A DNA stretch of 64,000 bases from Amyelois transitella. Lineage: Eukaryota > Arthropoda > Insecta > Lepidoptera > Pyralidae. Where the stretch lies: assembly GCF_032362555.1 (NCBI RefSeq), contig NC_083532.1, positions 3,795,001-3,859,000 of the forward strand, read 5' to 3'. The position numbers and the translations under genes were made by a program. The notes under the pieces were generated by a model. It was not told where the DNA came from. It did no database searches and was given only the letters and a program-made list of their open reading frames with translations. Of this stretch, positions 11,601 through 23,600 are shown piece after piece. Every line of letters begins with the position of its first letter. Position 1 is the stretch's first letter.

Positions 11601-14600
11601 TTACACGATTTTTTGTAGATGATGAGGAAATAATCGGCAACTTATAAAACTATAACATTTTGAAATAAAAATTAATAAACAATATTTGAGTATTAAAAAT
11701 AAGAAAAAAGGGAAAAATTCGAGTCTGGCAAAAGATGTGATTCCGGCCAGGATCGAACTGGCGGCCTTCTGCGTGTAAAGCAGATGTGATAACCACTACA
11801 CCACGGAACCGTGTGACGGCAGTGTCTAAAATTACGTTCGCTTTCCATGTATTGCGTATAACCAGACGTCTGACGTCACAGCACTTTTTTTTATGTTAAA
11901 CTTCTTTGCAGAATATTTATTTTGGTAAATAAAAGCGTAGTAAAAATATAAGTCGACCTTATAATATTTGGTTAAAGGTATTTATAACCTACGTAGTTAG
12001 ATTGGTAAAGTCTGTGATTTTGAAATATTCTATTAAAAATAATTAAATATGTTATTAAAGTGAATTACGTGCAAACTCCAGCTTCGGTCGCATATAAAGT
12101 ACCTAGTTTTCCTTTATGTGAATATTTTTGTCCGAAATGTTTTTGCCAAAAATAATCATCGTTATTAGTGTAAATCTTAAATCTAAAACCACACTACTGA
12201 TTTTACTTTGATAATTTTCTAAAAATATGACAATATTTTTCTTCTAATATGACGAAAGTAATTTATGAATGACATGAATCCACATTAACTTAATTAAGCC
12301 TCAATTAGTTAGTTAAGTACAAAGTCGTTTAAGTTTAATGGTTTCAAAGATTTCGCTTCTAACTCCCAAAATAAATAAGGGTAATGTAATGATAAAAAGA
12401 AACATAATAATATGTGCCGTGTTGTTCCCGGCACCAATAAAAAAAAGAATAGGACCGCTCCTTATCTTTCCCATGGTTTTCATAAAAGGTACACGTAAGG
12501 TAAAAACTAAGGGATAGGCTTATAAACGGGATTCTTCTTTTAGGCGATGGGCTAGCAACTGTCACTATTTGAATCTCAATTCTATCTTAAAGCCAAATAG
12601 CTGAACGTGAACTATCAGTATTTTCAAGACTGTTAGCTCTGTCTACCCCGCAAGGGATATAGACGTGATTATATGTATGTATGTATGCAATTGCAACACG
12701 GAAAATACAGATATGCATCTTAACACATCGACTGGCTAACAATTAGTTGGTCGTTTTTAACTATAGGTCCGTAACTATTATCGTTAAAACTATTATAGCT
12801 ATAGTTAAACACGTAATTAGTCGCGGGTATCGGCGCGTTGCACAATTTTCACGGCTCGTTACGTAAAGATAAATGATATTGGTCTGTGTGAGGTTCACTG
12901 AGTCTTAAAAATGTATACATACATATATATGGTCACGTCTATATCCCTTGTGGGGTAGACAGAGCCAACTGTCTTGAGAAGAATGATAGGCCACGCTCAG
13001 CTATTTGGCTTAAAATTATTATTTAAAAATGTATAGGTCATCGTAAACCTGAAGCTTGACACATTAGACGCCGTGTGGGTTCCGGCCATTTAAGAATAGA
13101 ACCACTCCCATATCATTCATGTGGATGTCACAAAAGGCGACTAAAGGTGAGCTTATGAACTTGGCATTCCTCTTGTAGGCGATGGGGTAGCAACCTGTCA
13201 CTATTTGAATCTCAATTCCATTATCTAGCCATACAGTTGGATGTATCCGTTTTAATCAAATTCAAATTTTTTATTCATTATTATAGCATACTTCATTTCG
13301 CTTAATAATTGTCAAATCGTATGGTTTAACAACATTGGTTGACGTCAAATAAATTACTTAAAACTAAGTTTACTGCCGCTTCCAAGGCGTCAGTGCAGAA
13401 GAAGCGGTAACAAACTGCACTGCAGCATTTTCTTCAACAACGTCAACTTCACAATATCAATTAAACTTAGAATAGGAATATGGACGAGAGAATACATTGA
13501 ATCCACGAGAGTACTGTCTCTGTCTACCCCGTTAAGGATAAAGCAGTGATATATACGTATGTATGTTTGGTTAGTTGTAGCCGCTTCTCAGAATCTCTAG
13601 AGGACCAATTTGTAGTTCGGTCACAATGACAATCAAGCCAAATTGAATTATTATATTAATTCAACGGGGATTGGACGGTGACTAATATAATATTACATTG
13701 TGTATTGATTGCGCGCACAGAGCGGAGAACGGTCAAACGGCGTTGCTCTGGGTTTGTTGAATCCGTTCTTACTATTATTGTGAATGTGTGTTTGTTTGTC
13801 TGTCTTTCACGTCGAAACCTCTCCCATGAACTTTTGTGTGAAGTACGGAGAAGGATGATATAGGCTCAGAAAGTGCATGATGCGCAGAAAGGCTCAGGTT
13901 CGAATACCACCTGGGCCACGTGCCAACTTGAACCGGGAACCAAACATTCAGTTAACTGAATGTGCAGGTTTATAGCACCCCGTTAGATAATTACGGTAAA
14001 CTTTAAAACATATGAAAAATATGCAAAAAAAACTGGGAAAATTATTTATTTATTTATTTATGTACACAAAAATTATATACAGAAGCATTTATTACAGTAA
14101 TTCTAGTACAAAGGTGCTACTTATTTCAAAAGAAATCTCTTCCAGTAGACCCATTATTCATCCTCGAGGGCTTCAATGATGCCCAAAATAACTATTCCAC
14201 GCGGACAAAGTCGCCGGCACAGATAGTATAAATATAATTCGCAATGATATTGCAATTGCAATACATAGAAAGTGGTTACCTGACCCTATTACAGCAGATG
14301 GCGTTCTAAGGTCGCCGAGTACCTAGTGTTGAGCGGCTAACAGTGTTTTAGCCGACTTCAAAACTGAGGGAGTTAGAATTTTCAATTATTATATACATAC
14401 ATGCATAAAATCACGTATATATCCCTTGCGGGGTAGCCTGAGCCAACAGTCTTGATGAGACTGACTTGAAATTCTTCTTTTCGGCAATGGGCTAACAACC
14501 CGTCACTATTAGAATCTCAATTCTATCTTAAAGCCAAATAGCCGAACGTGGCCTATTAGTCTTTACAAGACTGTGGCTCTGTCTTCCCCACAAGGGATAT

Positions 14601-17600
14601 AGACGTGATTATATGTATGTATGTATGTATAAAAACCATAAATAAAGACGTAATAATAGTTGTAACTCGTTGAGATTTATTTATTTTATTTATTTTATTT
14701 TATTTTATTTGGAGAACAAACAGTCTTACATAACTAGATAAACAAAGAAATAAACAACAAATGACCATTAACATGTTCTCGCATATGAGTAACTAAGCAG
14801 CTTGTCTGAAAGAGAAGGAAAGAAAAATTTAGGGGGAAAAAAACTAACATAAAAAAGAGAGAAATCAGAAAAAAAAGAGATATATCACACAAGGAGAACA
14901 CCTAACTTGCAGAGAGAGAACCATTAAACCATGCCTGAGATAAAGTGTTTTTAAATTTATTGACACTAGAATTGAATAAATCAAGATCTGGGTGGGCAGC
15001 TATTTTATTTATCTCAATAGCAGATCTGACAAAGAAAGAGTTATGTCTATATTTACATGCACTATATGGAACATATAGAAATGTGGGCAACCTAACAGTT
15101 CTAGTAGGCACTTTCAAATAAATTTTATTTAATAAAGATGGAGTATCTAACTGGCTTTGAGCAATTTTTACTAAAAACATAATATCGGCAGTTTGTCTGC
15201 GAATATATAATGGCAGAAAATGGTACCTTGAACACATAGAATTATAGTAAGAATCAAAACACTTTGTTTTAAATTGCAAGTACCTTAAAAATTTTCTTTG
15301 GATTGATTCAAGCCTATCAATATATATATTGTACTGAGGATTCCAGACTTGGGAGCAATACTCGAGGGAGCTACGAACCAGGGCACAGTATAGTATTTTT
15401 ATCAGTTTAACATTAGTGAACTGAGAGCACGACCTTTTAAGAAATCCTAAAGATCTAGAGGCCTTTTTAACTATGTGATCGATATGAATTTCGTATGTTA
15501 ATTTTGAATCATGTATGATACCTAAGTCCCGAATCTCTTCGACTCTCTTTAGTTCATTGCCTAATAAACAATAATTGTAATGCGTCGGTTTTGTCTTTCT
15601 GGTAAATGAAATATAGTAGCATTTATTAATGTTTAAGTCCAATTTATTACTAGAGCAATATTCAGCAAATTTATTTAAATCCTCTTGAAGAAGTAAACAA
15701 TCCGACACACTAGAAATGTTACTGAAAATTTTCATATCATCCGCGTAAAGGAGAACCTGAGAGTTTGAGAAGCAGGAGCGCACATCATTTATGAAAATAT
15801 TAAAAAGTAAGGGTCCTAATAATGAGCCTTGAGGTACCCCAGAAGGCACCACATTCCAAATAGATAGGGAGCCATTAATAGCTACGGCTTGGGATCGGTT
15901 TTCAATATAAGAGCTGAACCACCTAAATAGGTTTCCATGGATTCCGGCTAAGTAAAGTTTTTTTAGCAGGATTCCATGATCGATACGATCGAATGCCTTG
16001 CTAAAATCCGTGAACACAGAGTCCACTTGTCCACCTGATTCCATATTAACTGTAACATAATCAATAAAACTAATAAGATTGGAGTTAGTCGACCTCTTTC
16101 TTAGAAAACCATGCTGCTCTTCGATAAATGATGAAGCCAAAGCATTGTACACTTGATCATGTATAATTTTCTCAAAAATTTTTACGAAAATGCATAATTT
16201 AGAAATTGGTCTATAATTTTTAATATTACTCTTGCTTCCATTTTTATGTACTGGAGTAATAAATGCTTGCTTCCATATTTTAGGCACAGTCCCTTCAACA
16301 ATAGACCTTCTAAACAGAATCGATAAAGGATGACATAAACCAGCAGCACAGCCAGCAACAAATTTAGCATCAATCAGGTCAGGCCCTGCACCTTTAGAGA
16401 TGTCAACAGTTGTTAACGATTTGAGAACAAAATCAGTGTCAATTTCAATATTCGAGATCAAATTAAATCCATGCAAATGACCAGCAGGAACAGAATTTGA
16501 AGAATCAGTGGAATTGTCTTGAAAATTAGAATGGAAATATGTAGCAAAAAGATTGGAAATATCATCACTAGTATCAGCTGATTGATCTTCAAGATACATG
16601 GTTGAAGGCAAAGAGTTCGAACCATGTCTATTAGATTTTATAAAAGACCAGAATAATTTATGATGATAGATGATTCCAATATTCCCAGAACGCGTATTCC
16701 AGTTCCACACAATTGAACTGTGTCATTGGTTGAGTCAGGCACGGTCATACACATACAAATCCTACACGAATAATGAACATCCGTGTCCAATCCTATATGT
16801 AGGGCAGTCCGTCCGTCCATTGAGATGGGTCAGAAACAGTTTAAAAACGAACATAGGTTTTTTTTTTATTATACTTGGCTCTGTCTACCCCGTGAGGGAT
16901 TAAAACTACAACACAAACGGGAAAACGGAGTCACGTCTTTATCTAACATAAACTTTTAATAAAATAAAACTTATGTACCTACTTAAATTTTACCTAAAAC
17001 GTACATACATATGATCACGACTATATCCCTTGTGGGGAAGACAGAGCCTTATCTAACATAAACTTTTAATAAAATAAAACTTATGTAAGTACTTAAATTT
17101 TACCTAAAACGTACATACATATGATCACGTCTATATCCCTTGTGGGGAAGACAGAGCCTTATCTAACATAAACTTTTAATAAAATAAAACTTATGTACTT
17201 AAATTTTACCTAAAACGTACATACATATGATCACGTCTATATCCCTTGTGGGGAAGACAGAGCCACAGTCTTGTAAAGACTAATAGGCCACGTTCAGCTG
17301 TTTGGCTTTAAGATAGAATTGAGATTCAAATAGTGACAGGTTGCTAACCCATCGCCTAAAAGAAGAATCCCAAGTTTATAAGCCTACCCCTTAGTCGCCT
17401 TTTACGACATCTATGGGAAAGAGATGGAGTGGTCCTATTCTTTTTTCTATTGGTGCCGGGAACCACACGGCAATACAATAAAAACTAACATAAGGTTTTT
17501 TTTTATTGTTGACTCTGTCTACCCCGTGAGGAATTAAAACTACAACGCAAACGGAGTACTACAATACGGAGTCACGTCTATATTTAACATAAACTTTTAA

Positions 17601-20600
17601 TGTAACTTGCAATGTAACTTTTATTTACTCACATAAAAATAAACCAATTTGTATGTTACGTCACTTCCGGTAGAGTTCACCAACTAAGTTATGTAAGTTC
17701 GTATGTACGAACTTTTACGGGGTACACAAGGCCGACACTTGTAAAGAATTGAATTGGCCACGTTCAACTGGATGGCTTGTGATTCAGACAGTCACAGGTT
17801 TTGTGGCGATATCTATACGCCAAAAACAGCGAAAAACCTAAATCGCGCAAGCAAAGATTTCACGGATTGGAGCATATATACAACTTCTGATACAACATCG
17901 TCAGAGCCGCGGTTCCCCAGGCATAATACCTAGCCAGGCGGACGATCTTTCCTTTGATGGTGGTCGAGCCGAATCATCGCACCCGCTACAGGGTCTTTCA
18001 TAATCTCAAGTATAGCCTCTTTTTAGGTAGACTTTATCAATCTATAATAGAATAGAAAAGCAGCTGTGGCATCCTATACTAATAAGTCTGTATGTCTGTC
18101 TGTTCCGCTTTCACACCTAAACGGCACGACCGATTCGAATGAAATTCGGTATGCCGTGTGGTTTCCGGCAGTTTATAATAGGACCACTCCTTCTCTCACC
18201 CACTCACTTACATCACCATTATCTTTCCTATCATAAAATTGGGATTCTTCTAGTAGGCGATGGGATAGCAACCTGTAACTATTTCAGTACAGCTGAATAT
18301 GGCCTTCAGTATTTTCAAGACTGCTAGCTCTCTTTACTTTGTCTCTGGCTTGTCAATGGATTATACAGGGTGTATGGTAAATCGCGTTTCATATTTTAAG
18401 ACATAGTTAATTATGAACACGCTCAACTTTTAAAAAACATCAAACTCACTATTAAAAAAAATCAAAATAGTGGATATAGTTTTAGAATTTTTGGACACCA
18501 ATTCTACGCGTATCCAACGCTGCTCGCTGTGGGCATGGCCGCATTGTATGCTGATGTCATATTTATATTGTGTATTAAAATCTGCATACATACACACACA
18601 TAACCACGTCTATATCCCTGGCGGGGAAGACAGAGCCAACAGTCTTGAAAACACTGATAGGCCACGTTCAGCTGCTAGGCTTACCGATAGATTTGAGACT
18701 ATCGATTTAATTTCTAATTGCACATATTGTTTGTTCCAGGTGTGGCATAAAGGCTGCTTCAAGTGCCAAGAATGCGGTATGACACTGAACATGAGGACGT
18801 ACAAGGGATACGGGAAACTTCCTTATTGCGAAGCGTAAGTATTAAGTCTACCCCTCCGGGAAAAAGACGTGATTTTTATGTATGTATGTACTGGAGGCCG
18901 CCCTCGACTCCGTCCGCATTGAATCCCCTATCAATCCCGCGCGAAATCCGGGATAAAAGCGTATATGTTATTCGGAGTGCTTAGCTACCTATATACGAAA
19001 TTTCATCGTAATCTCTTCAGTAGTTTTTGCGTGAAAGACTTACGAACATCCATACTGACTCACAGACTTTCGTATTTATAATATTAGTAGGATTAATTAT
19101 TATGGTATCGTATGGTTATCGGTACTTTAGGATAAGACCACTCCATATATTTCCTATGGATGACGTAAAAGGCGACTACTTATAACTTAGGGATTTTTAA
19201 GTCAAGCCTACAGTGAATAGGCACTATTTGACCTCGCGTGCGACCCTTTAGGACCCATCTTGCTTACCGCCACACACACACTTAAATCTGAGGGCAAAAA
19301 TATGCTTGGGATTCTTCTTGAAGGCCTTGGGCTAGCAACCTGTCACTATTTGTATCTCAATTCCATCATTAAGCCATACAACTAAACGTGGCCTTTCAGT
19401 CTTTTTAAGACTGCTGGCTGTCTCTGTCTTAATATTGTGAAGTTGACGTTGTTGAATAAAATGCTGCAGTGCAGTTTGTTACCGCTTCTTCTGCACTGAC
19501 GCCTTGGAAGCGGCAGTAAACTTAGTTTTTAAGTAATTTATTTGACGTCAACCAATGTTGTTAAACCATACGTTTTGACAATTGTTAAGCGATATATAGT
19601 ATCATATAGTAATGAATAAAAATTTTGAATTTTGAATTTTTTTTTACTCTACAAGGGATATAGACGTGACTATGTGTATGTATTAAAAGAATTATGCTTC
19701 CACCAAAGTCATGACACATAAAATGACACACGTAGCCTTATGCTGCCTAGCATTAAAAATAATTATTGCCATTTAAAGTCATGCGGTGCAGGTGACCTAG
19801 ATAAAACGCATTGTTCTAGTCGGCTGTCAGCTTGGACAGTCCTTGTAAGATAAGATTTGCCAATAATGCCAAGATTTAAGATGTGCTAAATGTTCATTGG
19901 GGCACATAGAAAATGTTATGACCTTAACTTCGCCTTAAATAGGATACAAAGTATAGCTTGATGACGTCAACATAACTTAAGTATTAATAACTACTACCGG
20001 TTCCAAACCGCAAGTGTAAGCGGCGGAACAAACTACACTGCAGCATTTTCCCCGGACATCAATTAGCAAATATAGGTCTTAAATTTTAACCGTGACCTAG
20101 TCATATCAAAGGCGTTATTATTCTTAACTGTGATTTCGTTAAAGGCAACTAAGGGATAGGCTTATAAACTTCAGATTCTTCTTGTTGGCAATACAGGCAG
20201 GGCTAACATCCTGTCACTGTTTGAAGTTCAATTTTGTCATCGAGACCTAACAGCTGAACGTTAACTATCAGTCTTTCAAGACTGCTGGCTCTTTCTACCC
20301 CGCAAGGGATATATCCTTCGCGGTCGCTTGAGGGACTTATCTCAACGTATTTTGTCATACCACGAATATTCGATACAGAGTTAAAGGGTCACAGCCATGG
20401 GAAAGTGATGGAGTGGTCCTATTCTTATATAGGTGCTGGGAACCACACGACACAATATTACAATTATGGCATGGATATAGTTGACCTTCCATTTTTGTCA
20501 AGAATCTTCTGACACACTGACTTCCTTTACCAATCAAAACATATCACCGGTATTACACAATGTAAACATACCCTTATACAGATATCAACTTTCATTCACG

Positions 20601-23600
20601 CTGTGACATAACTTCGATTGAATCTCAAGTATGCACTATGCATTACAATTAGTTCCCGCTTGGTAAACAGCCTTATAGCAAAGGAATAAGGTGACAAATT
20701 GTTTCGTGGAAAGCGATTTGAATTTGGAATGTGAATGAACCATGAATGAAGCGCGAATTTAAATAATCCGTACATCGTGACGACAGTTTGATGATATGTA
20801 ATTTGTTTTTTTTTCTCGTGTCCTTAGTATGGGGATATAGAGACGATAGTCATTAAAACATGAAGCCTGGATGGCTTAATGATGAAATTGTGATTTTGAA
20901 ATTTAAATAACTATTTGAAAGCCATTTGATGCTGGTGAAAATTCAATAGTCAATGTAATTTCACGCCTACCAGGAGGGGATAGATAACATATTTTTCTGT
21001 TTGATTCCTGTTTACACACTTTATCCAATTATATAATTGTTTATATTATTCACCAATCTAAGGTCTGCCGCGCCGATGGATACATGGCTAGGGGCGAGCC
21101 TAGTCTCGAGCGTGCCACTTCCGCCATGGGGTTGGGCGACCCCCAGGTAATGGCTAGCCTTACCCTGGCATGCGGGGCTCTGCTGGGGCGGACAAAATTG
21201 TTCCCTTGCGTCTCGTGGGAATCGCATGGATGCAAATTTTTTAAAAGAGCACCTAAATGGCGGCGATGGTATCCGCACCCCATCACGTCTCGTTCCCGGC
21301 GGGAGCGGTATGCGGTCTGCTGAAAGCCGCTTTGCGACGATGAATGTAAGAGGAGGAATGAAGGATAAGATTGAGGAAGTATGCCAGATGATGGATGAAA
21401 GACGTTTGGATGTGTTGTGCGTGAATGAAACGAAGCGGAAAGGATGCGACGCGACGCAGCACGGCCCTTACACGGCGTATTGGTCTGGAATTTCCAGTAC
21501 CAGCCGAGGCTGTCAAGGGGTCGGTCTAATTCTTTCTGCACGAATGGCTGAGTGCGTGAATGAGTATGAGTGTGTCAGCCCTCGTCTTCTATGGATTAGG
21601 CTGAAAGTTGGAATCACTCGGATCTTCGTTCTAGGTGTTTATGCACCTTGGGATGTGGGTTCGAGGGGTACAACATCAGCAAAAAGCGAAAACGAGGAGT
21701 TCTGGAATAGTGTAAGAGAAGTATTGAAAGTTACCAAGCCAAATGAGAAGATTATTATGTTAGGTGATTTTAATGGATGGGTGGGTGTAAAGCGTGATGG
21801 ATATGAGAAGGTGCTTGGTGCGTTTGGTGACGAAAAGGTGAATGATAATGGAAGAAGTGTATTAGAAATTTGTCTAGAGTGGGATCTTTTTGTGTCGAAC
21901 TCAATGTTTCAACATAAAAAGATCCACACCTACACAAGAGTGGAAGGTATTTTAAAAAGTATGATAGACTTTGTGATTGTAGATGAAAGATTGAAGAACA
22001 AAGTGCTGGATACCCGTGCATATCGCGGTGCTGGCATTGACTCGGACCATTTACTGGTGATATCCCGGATAAGGGGTATCTTCAATCGCTGGCGGCACAG
22101 GGTAAGGGAGCAAACCAGCGCTTTGGAAAGAGTAAAAGTAGAAAATTTGCAAGATATGGATGTAGGTAAGAAGTATATTAATAGACTGAAGGATGAATTT
22201 GAAGATTTAGAGGAAATGAGCGATATTGAAGATGGATGGAAGGAATTTAAAGAAAGAATTGTGAAAGTAGCTGTTGAAGTGTGTGGTGTAAGTAGAAGAA
22301 GGAAAGGAAAAAATCACAAAAATGCGTGGATGAGTAAAGATGTGCAAGAACTTGTGCGATTAAAGAAGAAAGCATGGCTGGATTTGTTAGCAGCAAAAGC
22401 TAACTTAAGAATGCAAGAGGTTATAGATGAAGATGTGAATGAAGCACGTAAGGAATATAAGAAAATGAAAGATTTGGTTAAGAAAGCTGTGATTAGAAAG
22501 AAAGAAGAGTATAAAGAGGATTTTGATAAAAGGCTATCAGAAGACTTTCAGTCAAATCTGAAAGTATTCTGGAAATCCGTAAGGTCAGCCCGAGGAAATA
22601 CTATAACCAGAGAGCTGACTAGGATCAGATGCCAGGATGGTAGCGTTGTGAAAGGAGAAGAATGTGTACTAAAGATATGGAAGGACTATTTTGAAAGTTT
22701 ATTTGAAAAAAAGGAAGGAAATAAGAAAGATTTCTGCTATAGCGAAGAAAAAGAGAATGAGATGGAAGGCGAAATTGAAATGTTCGAAATTGTGGAAGCA
22801 CTTAAGAGTATGAAAGCGGGAAAGGCTGCTGGGTGTGATAGAGTGTCGGTCGAGATGCTTAAAGCAGGAAAAGGCGTAGTAGCTAGTCAGTTGTACTGCC
22901 TTTTCAATTTGTGTTGGAGAAGCGGCCGAGTACCAAAAGATTGGTGTAAGGCTGTTATCGTGCCACTTTACAAAGGAAAAGGGTCACAGCTGGACTGCAA
23001 AAATTATCGTGGTATAAGCCTGCTTAGCGTCGTCGGCAAATTGTATGCTAAGGTATTGATTAATAGAGTCAGGAATGAAACTGATGACAAAATATGGGAT
23101 GCTCAAGCGGGATTTCGAAAGGGAATGGGATGTACTGATCAGGTCTTTTCCTTGCGGTGCATAGCCGAAAAGTTTTTGGCCAAGAGTCAAAAAGTCTATT
23201 GCACATTCGTAGATCTGGAAAAGGCCTATGACAGAGTTGAGAGGAATGAATTGTGGTCAGCACTTTCTATGCATGGGGTGAGCAGTCTCTTAATACGAGC
23301 ACTGAAATCCTTATATGAGGATTCGAGTGCTTGTGTCAGGATAAACGGAGCGCACACTGAGTGGTTTAAGATTGAGAAAGGCGTTAGGCAAGGATGTGTT
23401 GCGTCACCGTGGCTGTTCAACCTATTTATGGATAGCTGCTTGACAGATTTGAAAGAGTCTAAAAGTGGATTAAGGATGAATGAGTTACTCGTCAAATGTC
23501 TGCTCTATGCCGACGATCAGGTTATACTGGCGTCATCAGCGGAGGAGTTACAGGAGATGGTAAACTGTATGCATGAAGCTTTAAAAGAGAAAGGAATGAA

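Noticed and set aside
18470-18838. 122-aa ORF across 18470-18838
   Set aside because: Only its last 31 codons are the Lasp exon; the rest is intron and SINE-A.
21050-21541. Overlapping minus-strand ORFs in the LINE
   Set aside because: Shadows of the RTE coding frame with no domain of their own.
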